This document shows, in pieces, positions 17,886 to 25,530 of a DNA stretch of 64,000 bases. Origin of the DNA: Flavobacterium salmonis (GTDB lineage: Bacteria; Bacteroidota; Bacteroidia; Flavobacteriales; Flavobacteriaceae); the NCBI RefSeq assembly GCF_903819435.1, contig NZ_CAIJDP010000068.1:1-64000 (forward strand), in the 5' to 3' direction. Each line of letters opens with the position of its first letter. The first letter of the stretch is position 1. The notes under the pieces were generated by a model that saw only the letters and a list, made by a program, of their open reading frames with translations, was not told the DNA's origin and did no database searches. The translations under genes were made by a program, and so were the position numbers.

Positions 17886-19073
17886 TTAAAATGCTTTAAA
17901 GAATTTGTGCCCTAATTGAAATGGCGTAATATCAAAATCTGTATGTCCGTCTAATACAAGGTCAGACATGATTTTTCCTAAAAAAGGAGTGAATTTTGCT
18001 GCCCATCCTGTGGCGTATAGCACAATATTTTCATGATTGGGTACATAACTTGGTGCAAAATCAATCAGTAATTCTTTATTAGGTATTGTGCTCAGGGCGA
18101 TAAGACATGTGGAAGTATATTCAGGCTCTGCGCTTAATCCTGTCATATGTTCTTTTACCCAATCAGAAGTGTAGCCCAGTTCTTGTCGGTTAGGAATTAA
18201 TGTTCTGTCGCTGGGTTCTTCTAAAGGTTCTATTACAAAATCAGGCGCTACACGAATGTATTCCGGATGATCCCAATCGACTTCAGGAAAACCATAAAAC
18301 TGATTGCCGTTTTCACCTATTGGATTTTGAAATACAAACCAGGTTGGATATTGTATAGCCGGATCGGTCTTTTTAAAATAAGCCGAAGACATATTCCAAT
18401 AAACAGCATCAATTTTAAAATCTAGTAAGTTGATTACGCTATTAATGTACGGACCAGGGACGATAGCTAGTTTTTTAGTAATATAAGATCCGTTTGGCGT
18501 AATAATTTCAAAGAGTTTACCAACATGATTGATTTTAAGCACTGGTGAATTTTCTTCTAAATGAACCGTTTCTTCTTTTTTACACAAGTCTAGAAGCGCT
18601 TCATTTGTTGCCTTAAAATTAATGCTGGCACCATCGGCCTGAAACAATCCGGTATAGGTTTCAGGCAGATTTTTAAAATGGTATTTTGCTTCAATTTCTT
18701 TCGCTGTTAAAGTGGTATACGGAACGTTTAATGCTTTTAGCGCTTCTTCGGCCTCTGCTATATTTCCTTCTGTAGAATGTACTTCGGGGTCTCCAAACCA
18801 AAGTGTACCTACTTTATCCAATAATTTTGTATCGGTTTCTTTTTCCAGTTCATCCCAGTAAGGCTGTGCGTCTAAAGCCATTTGCACCATATATTCATCC
18901 GGATATGGAATTCTAAACTGGCGAGAAACTCCGGCAGAACTGCCTAATTGGTTTACAAACGTAAATTGTTCCAACACCAATGTTTTTGCTTTTCGTTTAC
19001 CAAGATGGTATGCCGTAGCCAGACCTATTGGCCCTCCACCAATAACAATTACATCGTAGTTTTCTGTGTTCAT
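17886..19073 (-). CDS. FAD-dependent oxidase, sarcosine/N-methyltryptophan oxidase type
   Basis: From the Met at 19073 the protein has 395 residues. It opens with the dinucleotide-binding motif VIVIGGGPIGLATAYHLGKR, and the segment STCLIALSTIPNKELLID aligns with the covalent-flavin region of monomeric sarcosine oxidase, with Cys323 at the attachment position. The typical SRQFRIPYPDEYMVQMA segment follows the first motif. It should oxidise a secondary or primary amine to an imine. The frame is open to 19124, but the extra 17 residues are not family-like. It starts the unit that also carries the amino-acid oxidase and the heme-binding protein. The substrate may be a cluster intermediate. Confidence 0.82.
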   Translation of the reverse strand: MNTENYDVIVIGGGPIGLATAYHLGKRKAKTLVLEQFTFVNQLGSSAGVSRQFRIPYPDEYMVQMALDAQPYWDELEKETDTKLLDKVGTLWFGDPEVHSTEGNIAEAEEALKALNVPYTTLTAKEIEAKYHFKNLPETYTGLFQADGASINFKATNEALLDLCKKEETVHLEENSPVLKINHVGKLFEIITPNGSYITKKLAIVPGPYINSVINLLDFKIDAVYWNMSSAYFKKTDPAIQYPTWFVFQNPIGENGNQFYGFPEVDWDHPEYIRVAPDFVIEPLEEPSDRTLIPNRQELGYTSDWVKEHMTGLSAEPEYTSTCLIALSTIPNKELLIDFAPSYVPNHENIVLYATGWAAKFTPFLGKIMSDLVLDGHTDFDITPFQLGHKFFKAF

Positions 19074-19240
19074 AGTTTTTTTCTTTATAGTAGATTTTGG
19101 ACATGCATTTAGAACAATACACAAGCATTGTCATAGGTCTAAATTACTGGAGATACAAAATCAATTATAAAAAAATGACACAAAGCAGAGATTATAGGTC
19201 ACAAGACAAACTATATACTGAATGAGAGATATAAAAGCAT

Positions 19241-19279
19241 AAAAAATGCGCAAAATCCGTAGACATTTGCACATTTTTT
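19241..19279 (-). terminator. Terminator after the 341-aa protein gene
   Basis: 14-bp arms AAAAAATGCGCAAA / TTTGCACATTTTTT with one mismatch and a loop of about 11 bases, 33 bp after the stop and followed by U-rich sequence. It separates the sulfatase unit from the oxidase unit. Confidence 0.65.
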
Positions 19280-19311
19280 ATATAATACTTCAAATTACAT
19301 TACTACTTTTT

Positions 19312-20337
19312 TCAACTTACTTTTGCTACAAAAGAAGATACTGTTTTGGTATCAGCACTATTTTCGACTACATAAATACCTAATATGTTATTTCTATATA
19401 CAGTATTAGCACTTGTTACACTGGAATCCGGAAAATCAATATCAATCCAATTTGCTTCTCCAAATGATCCGTCAGAATTTCTGTTTACAGAAACAAAAGA
19501 TGCTCCGTTTTTTTCTCCATTTACAGTAATCCAATCCGATGGCATATTATAACCATTATCTTTAGCAACTGTAATACCTTCAAAATGAGTAATTATGGAT
19601 AAAGCTGTTTCGTTCTTGTAACTAAACGATTTTAAATTACTGGTTTCTTTGGTTTTAGAATTGTAATCTACCAGAAAGGCCTGACTTATTTTTCCTAGTT
19701 TGAGACTAGTGTATCCTCCGGCCATTGTATAACTGTCTCCACCATTATGCCAAATACCATATAAAGTGGTGGTTAATGAATCCGGCACTTTAAACCCGGT
19801 ACATTCTTTACTGGATGTATTGTATAAAAATGCATATCCGTTCTTATCATTTTCAACATCATAATTTCCAACAGCTATACCACCCATTACACTGTGAACA
19901 AATACATTATTGGTATTTCCTCCATTAGGTGATACCTGAACCCATGTTCCGGAACCATCAATAGCACCTTCGTAATAAAATCCTAGATTTCCACTTGGAG
20001 CTTTACCGGTAGAAGCGGCTATTTTATAAGATCCAACAATTTGTATTGTGCCATGAGGTCCGTTATTAGGTCCGTAACAAGAGGTGTTAATAACCGCTGC
20101 TGTTGGTGTACTCGGAAAATTAACAACATACCACTTCCCTTCATTCCCATTTGCTTTAAGTGTTCCTTCGTAAATTAATCCCTGAACAAGATTGTTCTCA
20201 CTTAATAAACTGCCTGCAATATATACATTTTCAGACTCTGAAACCCCTCTTATTCCCTGTATGGTGGTTTGTCCGGCAGGATTATTAAAATCTGTATAAC
20301 TTACTGTATTCACTTCTGAATTTATATTTTGTGACAT
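19312..20337 (-). CDS. Hypothetical protein of the biosynthetic cluster, 341 aa
   Basis: I do not recognise this protein. It has no signal peptide. Composition is rich in Gly, Ser, Thr and Asn with many short beta-strand-like segments separated by turns, and internally similar pieces recur (QGLIYEGTLKANGNEGKWYVV, split here for length: GLIYEGTLKANGNEGKW and GFYYEGAIDGSGTWVQV; also GSYK, GNYD, GGYT strands). This periodicity of about 55-60 residues fits a beta-propeller. It lies 55 bp after the sulfatase gene and is followed by a terminator, so the two form one unit. A binding or scaffolding role is possible. Confidence 0.6.
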   Translation of the reverse strand: MSQNINSEVNTVSYTDFNNPAGQTTIQGIRGVSESENVYIAGSLLSENNLVQGLIYEGTLKANGNEGKWYVVNFPSTPTAAVINTSCYGPNNGPHGTIQIVGSYKIAASTGKAPSGNLGFYYEGAIDGSGTWVQVSPNGGNTNNVFVHSVMGGIAVGNYDVENDKNGYAFLYNTSSKECTGFKVPDSLTTTLYGIWHNGGDSYTMAGGYTSLKLGKISQAFLVDYNSKTKETSNLKSFSYKNETALSIITHFEGITVAKDNGYNMPSDWITVNGEKNGASFVSVNRNSDGSFGEANWIDIDFPDSSVTSANTVYRNNILGIYVVENSADTKTVSSFVAKVS

Positions 20338-20392
20338 GATGTGTGTGTTTTTATTATTAATTGATATTTTTTAGATTTTTAAAGATGCTTTT

Positions 20393-21925
20393 TTAGTTGA
20401 ATATTGTAGTACTATAAACATCTTTTGGCATATTAACCCAGAGTTTTTCTATCTCAAGCTGATGCAATTGCTCTTCTAAATCTCTTCTAATTTCACTGTA
20501 TTCAGGATCGTAAGCAAGATTTGTAATCTCTAATGGATCATTAATTAAATCATACAGTTCATATTGCTTGAAATAAGCTGTTGATGCATCAAAATAATAA
20601 TCAAATTTCCATTTTTCTGTTCTTATACAACGAATACGATTAGCCGCTTTTACAATTGTCCAGTTACTATTAGAACCAGCCTTAATATCGTCATAAGTAA
20701 ATAAGATACTATGCTGGACAGGAGTATTATTCTCCATTATTGGAAGTAAACTTGTACCTGCAAGTCCTGTAGGTGGATTTGATACATTTGCTATGTCGAT
20801 AAAAGTGGGCATAATATCTGCCAATGTGGCTAATGCCATTGATTGCTTTATACTGTGATCTTTGAATAGTATTGGATTTGAAATTACAAGTGGCACTCTT
20901 AACGCTTCTTCATAGGCTACAAAAGTTTTCTGACGCAAACCACCGTGAGCCAACCCCATTTCTCCATGATCTGAGGTTAAAGTAACAATTGCAGAATCTG
21001 CCAATTTATTTCCATTCTCATCTTCTTTATATAGTTCCTTAATTAAGTAACCAATTTCCTTGTCAACATGACTTAATAAATAACCATAAAAATTAATATA
21101 GTTCAGTTTATCCTCCGGAGTAGCTATTTCACCCAGACTTAATGCCATATTGAGTAAAATTTGTTCCTGAGCCATAGGCTTTTTATTTTCAAGCAAATTT
21201 TCATTGACAGTCGCCGGAAGTCCAATTTCCCTGCCCGACCAGGTTTCTGTATGATATCCCGACGTTCCGGCCGTTTTTGGATACGCTAAAACATCATGCG
21301 GATTAACCAGTGAAAGAATAAGACAGTAAGGTTTATGAATTCCTGCGGCTCTTTGAGCTTTTACACTCTTTAAATATTCTATGGCTTGAGCTGTATATTT
21401 TGCATCATGATTTGCATATCCACCACCAAAATTAAGCGGATTAACATCTTCACCTGCATCTGGTGCAACCCAGCCCATTGCCCCATATAACGAAATATCT
21501 GCAGCGGTTAAATCTTCGTAATTTGTTTTAGTGCCATTAGGAGCAACTCCTTTACTCATATGCCATTTACCTCTGTATTGCACATCATAGCCATCTGCCC
21601 AAAGTACATTCATGATATTAGGCAGCGCATTACTGAGTGTTGGTTCTTGTGGAGATAAAAGACCTCCTTCGGTTAAAGTTTGGCTCACTCCATGTTTAGC
21701 AGGATAGGTTCCTGTAAATAACGTTGCACGACTAGGAGAACACATACAGGTGTTACAAAAAGCTCTGTCAAAACTAAATCCATTCTGTTTTAGAAATGTA
21801 AGAGTTGGAAGGTTTTTCTCCTCCCATCCCGGAGGAAAATGTTGTGTTGCACGTTGCTCATCGGTAATAATAAGAATCATGTCCGGTTTTTGTCCAATTT
21901 GATTAAATTTTTCTTTTAAGTCCAT
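20393..21925 (-). CDS. Sulfatase, cytosolic, formylglycine type
   Basis: 510 residues of the alkaline-phosphatase-superfamily sulfatases. The sulfatase signature is CSPSRATLFTG, with Cys62 as the residue that is oxidised to formylglycine. Other metal and substrate parts are LIITDEQR near residue 20 and SDHGEMGLAHGG near 330. There is no signal peptide or lipobox, unlike most Bacteroidota sulfatases, which work on polysaccharides outside the cytoplasm; this fits a small-molecule sulfate ester as substrate and would need a cytosolic maturase. It is the first gene of the cluster in transcription order. A 970-bp gap lies upstream. Confidence 0.85.
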   Translation of the reverse strand: MDLKEKFNQIGQKPDMILIITDEQRATQHFPPGWEEKNLPTLTFLKQNGFSFDRAFCNTCMCSPSRATLFTGTYPAKHGVSQTLTEGGLLSPQEPTLSNALPNIMNVLWADGYDVQYRGKWHMSKGVAPNGTKTNYEDLTAADISLYGAMGWVAPDAGEDVNPLNFGGGYANHDAKYTAQAIEYLKSVKAQRAAGIHKPYCLILSLVNPHDVLAYPKTAGTSGYHTETWSGREIGLPATVNENLLENKKPMAQEQILLNMALSLGEIATPEDKLNYINFYGYLLSHVDKEIGYLIKELYKEDENGNKLADSAIVTLTSDHGEMGLAHGGLRQKTFVAYEEALRVPLVISNPILFKDHSIKQSMALATLADIMPTFIDIANVSNPPTGLAGTSLLPIMENNTPVQHSILFTYDDIKAGSNSNWTIVKAANRIRCIRTEKWKFDYYFDASTAYFKQYELYDLINDPLEITNLAYDPEYSEIRRDLEEQLHQLEIEKLWVNMPKDVYSTTIFN

Positions 21926-22185
21926 TACGTATTGATTAAATTATTAAATAAAAATATAATTCATAGATGTATCAATATTTTGTCATAACATTAATTTTAG
22001 ATAACCTGAAAATGTTTTCTTTAAAATTAAAACAATGAAAATGAAATAATTAAAAAGATATTCAATACAGTTAAACAGATCTAAAACTTAGTAAATATGA
22101 TAACGCTTTATACACATTACAATAATTGTAAAATCCAGCAATTAAATTAACAAGAATAAAATTATATTAATAAAACCGCCTCACA

Positions 22186-22209
22186 CAACGTATAAATACC
22201 TGTTTTAGA
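22186..22209 (-). promoter_or_regulatory. Cluster motif upstream of the sulfatase
   Basis: The plus strand contains GTATAAATACCTGTTTTA preceded by CAAC. It matches 21 of 24 bases of the site at 14311-14334 and keeps the ACCTG centre. It lies about 265 bp upstream of the sulfatase start, the first gene of the cluster. Confidence 0.5.
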
Positions 22210-22258
22210 AAAAAATCGAAATGAATTAAAAAACAATTCAGAAATTACTATAATCAAC

Positions 22259-22461
22259 CCGTTGGGTGAAATTGATTAAAAAAACTGATTTGATTATAAA
22301 AAGTATAAAATCGGGAGTAAAACATCATTTATGACTTAAGGAATTGATGTCATCCTGAGCGGAGTCGAAGGCTTTTGAACACGAAAGGACTTCGACTAAG
22401 TTTATCCTGAGCGAAGACGAATGGACTCAGCCTGACACTTATTTTTAATTTCACCCAACGG
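22259..22461. repeat. MITE-like element with 15-bp terminal inverted repeats
   Basis: Perfect arms CCGTTGGGTGAAATT (22259-22273) and AATTTCACCCAACGG (22447-22461) bound about 200 bp that encode nothing. Inside is the REP-like palindrome listed separately. The layout, short with perfect ends and no gene, fits a non-autonomous mobile or extragenic repeat. Confidence 0.5.
22348..22437. repeat. REP-like palindromic repeat
   Basis: Contains TCATCCTGAGCGGAGTCGAA and, in inverted orientation, ACTTCGACTAAG with a second TCCTGAGCGAAG, and is bounded by TGTCA and TGACA. The word CTTCGACTCCGCTCAGGATGA is familiar to me as a recurrent intergenic repeat of Bacteroidota genomes. Confidence 0.6.
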
Positions 22462-22568
22462 TTTTTTTATTATAAAACTAAGGATGTAAGCTTCAAGACA
22501 ATAAAATATTACTTTAAACTTAAATCCTTTTTAATAAACATTTCAAAAACAAAATCAGATTAGAAAAA

Positions 22569-22762
22569 CTACTCCATTGAAATAATTACAAACTCACTTC
22601 TTCTATTTAATTGGTGCTCTTTCTCTGTACAATCTATATCATCTAAGCATTTATTAATCAATTTGCTTCACCATATCCTTTACCAGTTAATCTGTTTACT
22701 GCAACTCCTCTTTTTACAAACCATTCAATAGTTGCTTTGGCTCTTCTGTTGGATAACAGCAT
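22569..22762 (-). pseudogene. OmpA-family C-terminal fragment, frameshifted
   Basis: Minus-strand reading gives LLSNRRAKATIEWFVKRG and LTGKGYGEA in one frame, then after a one-base shift LINKCLDDIDCTEKEHQLNR and RSEFVIISM before a stop. These are the closing motifs of OmpA peptidoglycan-binding domains (LSxRRA, GxGE, HQxNRRxEF). The sequence upstream does not continue the domain, so this is a decayed 3' end of a lost gene. Confidence 0.7.
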
Positions 22763-22895
22763 ATTGTTTTTTTATCAAAACCATATTCCGTTATAACGAT
22801 AGCTTCACATGCCAAGTCTAATATAACGTTGACAGTCACCTTTATTTCTAAAGGCGAAAACTCGAAGAAATCGCTAAAAATCAATAAAACAAAAA

Positions 22896-23624
22896 CTATT
22901 CTTTGGGATTCATCTGATTGAAAATACCTTCCAATGTTTCCTTTCCTGCATTACTCATTGCTATACTAAAACCATGCGATACACTTTTTTTACCTTCTTT
23001 TAACTGCCTAAAAATAGAATCAATAAAAGTATCTACCGAATCCCACATATCATGTATTCCTTTACCTCCAAGATCAGTATTCAATGCCGGAGGAATAACC
23101 TCAATTACCTCTATCGCACGATCTTCAAGCAGGCGACCAAGAGAAAGAGTAAAGGAGTGAAAAAAGGCTTTTGTAGCACAGTAAACAGGAGCTTTGATAA
23201 GAGGCACAAAAGCAAGTCCTGAAGTTACATTTATTATTGTTTTTAATGGCTTAAGCTCTTTGAACAAAACAGTTAGATGCAATGGGGCTTCAACATTAAT
23301 GGTAATCTCTCTTTTGACTTTGTTAAAAAACTCAGGATCCTCAAGTGACATCCAGTTTTGTATACCCGCATTGTTTACCAAAACACTTAAATCGCTATGC
23401 TCTTTCTCAATCCAATGATAGAGTGCCTCACGTTCGCTTTCCAATTCAAGATCACATTGTTTTATTATAAGTGAAGGAAGTTTAAAAACTGCTTCTTCAA
23501 GCGCATCCAGTCGTCTTCCACAAATGATCACAGTATTTCCTTCTTTAATAAAACGCTCTGCCATTCCAAATCCTATACCGGTAGCACCGCCGGTAATTAA
23601 AATTTTATTGTTACTAAGTTCCAT
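22896..23624 (-). CDS. Short-chain dehydrogenase (DltE-like)
   Basis: 242 residues with the NAD(P) motif TGGATGIGFG near residue 11, NNAG (VLVNNAGIQNW) near 88 and the catalytic YCATK near 148, so a classical SDR that should be an active NAD(P)-dependent oxidoreductase. The GRRLDAL part and the ending resemble the DltE/YdfG branch. Substrate unknown. It follows the truncated AraC gene (98 bp) on the same strand, which may once have regulated it. Confidence 0.85.
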   Translation of the reverse strand: MELSNNKILITGGATGIGFGMAERFIKEGNTVIICGRRLDALEEAVFKLPSLIIKQCDLELESEREALYHWIEKEHSDLSVLVNNAGIQNWMSLEDPEFFNKVKREITINVEAPLHLTVLFKELKPLKTIINVTSGLAFVPLIKAPVYCATKAFFHSFTLSLGRLLEDRAIEVIEVIPPALNTDLGGKGIHDMWDSVDTFIDSIFRQLKEGKKSVSHGFSIAMSNAGKETLEGIFNQMNPKE

Positions 23625-23721
23625 ATAATTTTATTTAATTTAATAGTAGTCAAAGGTCGAGATCATATAACCGTTACGGATATACAATACAAACAGACTT
23701 TTAGACAAATCAAACTATTTT

Positions 23722-24228
23722 TTATATCTGACGGAAAGAAAGCGGTGTCAAGCCACTGTGTTTTTTGAAGAATTTAGAAAAATGAGAGACCTCATCAAAG
23801 CCAAGGGAAAATGCGATTTGAGCAATACTCCAGTCACTGTGCTTTAAAAGAATTTTGCCTTCGCGAACGGTTCTTCCTCCTAATAATTCACTGGTAGATT
23901 TTCCAGTAATTTCTTTTAGGTTTTTGTTGAGATAATTAACATGTACACAAAGTTTTTCAGCATATTCTTTTGGTGTGCGCACTTGTACCCTATCGGCAGG
24001 AGAGTTGATAGAAAACTGCTGTTCCAAAAGATCAAAAAACTTTTCAGCAATTCTCTGGGGAGCGTTACGCAATTCATTCCTGCTTACATTAGGTATTAAT
24101 TTCTGTCCATAATGAATAAGTTCTGCAACATAAGCTCTTATAAGATCATATCTATAAGCATAATCACTATTAATTTCACTACATATCTTTTCAAAAATAA
24201 TACTCAAGTCATTAAAATTAGTAGACAT
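23722..24228 (-). CDS. AraC-family regulator, N-terminally truncated
   Basis: 168 residues. The C-terminal half is a complete AraC double helix-turn-helix (YAEKLCVHVNYLNKNLKEIT, then WSIAQIAFSLGFDEVSHF and FFKKHSGLTPLSFR). Full-length relatives, including the neighbour at 24289, have about 110 more residues at the N-terminus forming a cupin-like sensor. Here the frame is closed by a stop 20 codons upstream of the first Met, with no other start between. The gene therefore seems to have lost its sensor domain, perhaps when the divergent gene came to lie next to it. It may be inactive or a ligand-independent binder. Confidence 0.7.
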   Translation of the reverse strand: MSTNFNDLSIIFEKICSEINSDYAYRYDLIRAYVAELIHYGQKLIPNVSRNELRNAPQRIAEKFFDLLEQQFSINSPADRVQVRTPKEYAEKLCVHVNYLNKNLKEITGKSTSELLGGRTVREGKILLKHSDWSIAQIAFSLGFDEVSHFSKFFKKHSGLTPLSFRQI

Positions 24229-24288
24229 GACAGCCTTAGATTCTGAAATGATGCAGCTTATTTTTGAAAAAATTGGAAAGTAATTCTA

Positions 24289-25143
24289 ATGCAAAACAAG
24301 TCAATGGATGCGAATGATTTTAAAGCATTTAAAATTGAAAATCTGGATACTTATACGCCCTCTTTTGGCAGAAAAGATCTTTATCGAATATGTTTGGTAG
24401 ACGGAAAAAGTACGGTACATTTTAGAGATAAAAGTATTACCATAAATGGGATGTATCTTTTTTTTGGCAATATAAATACACCCTATTCATGGGAAACAGA
24501 ATCCGAACAAATTGGCTACAGCTGTCTTTTTACTGAAAATTTCCTGAAGGTCGCCGGATATTTAGATAACACGGAATTGATTTCTATTTTCAACATAGAA
24601 AAAGTTCCTGTATATGAAGTTATTGAAGATAAGGAAAAAGCTAATATTCAGTTTATTTTCGAAAGAATTCTGGAAGAAAGCAAAGGTCAGTATCTAAAAA
24701 GAAAAGACATGGTTCGAAATTTCATCAGTATATTGATTCATGAAGCATTAAAACTGAATAGTAACGGAGATAATCCTGCTGCCTTCATTAGTAAAAAAGC
24801 CTCCGAAAGAATCTCTTCCAAATTCTTAAATCTGCTTAATGAACAATTTCCCATAGAGGATAAAAATCGTATTCTTCCTTTTAAAACAGCTGCTGAATTT
24901 GCGCGCCAGTTGAATGTTCATCCCAATTACCTAAATCGTCTGGTAAAAAGGGAAACCGGAAAAACAATTTTAAAAATCATCAATGAAAGAATTGTAACCG
25001 AAGCCAAAATTTTACTGCTGCATACCGATTGGACCATTACAGAAATAGCCTGTACCCTCGGGTTTGAATATACCTCTTATTTTGATAATGTTTTTAAAAA
25101 GACAACGGGTTTGAATCCAAAATTATTTCGGAAAACAAACTAA
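24289..25143 (+). CDS. AraC-family transcriptional regulator
   Basis: 284 residues: an N-terminal cupin-like sensor (about 20-110, with the strand pattern ITINGMYLFFGNINTPYSW), a helical linker, and a C-terminal AraC domain (AAEFARQLNVHPNYLNRLVK, then WTITEIACTLGFEYTSYFDN and FKKTTGLNPKLFR). The DNA-binding half resembles that of its divergent, truncated neighbour. It lies just upstream, on the same strand, of a four-gene set starting at 25273 (YCII-like, DJ-1-like, SDR, reductase) and is the likely activator of that set, as is common for such small stress operons. Confidence 0.88.
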   Translation: MQNKSMDANDFKAFKIENLDTYTPSFGRKDLYRICLVDGKSTVHFRDKSITINGMYLFFGNINTPYSWETESEQIGYSCLFTENFLKVAGYLDNTELISIFNIEKVPVYEVIEDKEKANIQFIFERILEESKGQYLKRKDMVRNFISILIHEALKLNSNGDNPAAFISKKASERISSKFLNLLNEQFPIEDKNRILPFKTAAEFARQLNVHPNYLNRLVKRETGKTILKIINERIVTEAKILLLHTDWTITEIACTLGFEYTSYFDNVFKKTTGLNPKLFRKTN

Positions 25144-25272
25144 AATTTCCTCAGTAATAAAAACTCTATTTTTAAATGAAATGGTTTGAAATTCATAAAT
25201 ACCGGTATAAATATTCTTAACAAATTACTTCTGACGCACTATAATTTTGCTGCATAAATAAATAAGAAAAAT

Positions 25273-25530
25273 ATGAATACAATATTAGTAAACACTGTTT
25301 TAGGTAAAGTCGAAAACATTGATGAGATTTTACCTCATGAATTTGCTGTTGTGGCAGCCTTGAAGGAAGAAGGTGTTTTAGCTCATCTTTTTATTAAAGA
25401 AGCTATGGGTGGTGCTGTTCTTGTTTTTAATGAGACAGATCAGGATAAAGTTCAGAAACTGCTTGCCCGACTGCCACTTTATAAATATTTCGAAAAAATA
25501 GAGTACACACTATTAAACCAACAATTTTAA
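25273..25530 (+). CDS. Small YCII/muconolactone isomerase-like protein
   Basis: 85 residues with the beta-alpha-beta layout of dimeric alpha-beta barrel proteins: MNTILVNTVLG, a helix LPHEFAVVAALKEEGV, a strand HLFIKEAMGGAVLVFNETD and a second helix DQDKVQKLLARLPL. No signal peptide. The role is unknown; such proteins often occur with oxidoreductases of unknown substrate. Its stop overlaps the next start (TAATG), so it is coupled to the DJ-1/PfpI gene. Confidence 0.65.
   Translation: MNTILVNTVLGKVENIDEILPHEFAVVAALKEEGVLAHLFIKEAMGGAVLVFNETDQDKVQKLLARLPLYKYFEKIEYTLLNQQF

Larger units (their letters stand above)
21926..22895. other. Long gap with cluster motif, repeat element and OmpA fragment
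   Basis: 970 bp without an intact gene. From left to right it holds the sulfatase upstream region, the cluster motif (22186-22209), a repeat element bounded by 15-bp inverted repeats (22259-22461) with an inner REP-like palindrome (22348-22437), and a decayed OmpA C-terminal fragment (22569-22762). The rest is AT-rich with no coding pattern. Confidence 0.6.

Noticed and set aside
3824-21925. Violacein or indolocarbazole pathway
   Set aside because: The VioB-like pair suggests it, but no VioC, VioD, VioE, RebC or RebP-like genes are present, and the oxidase is longer than VioA or RebO. The product must differ.
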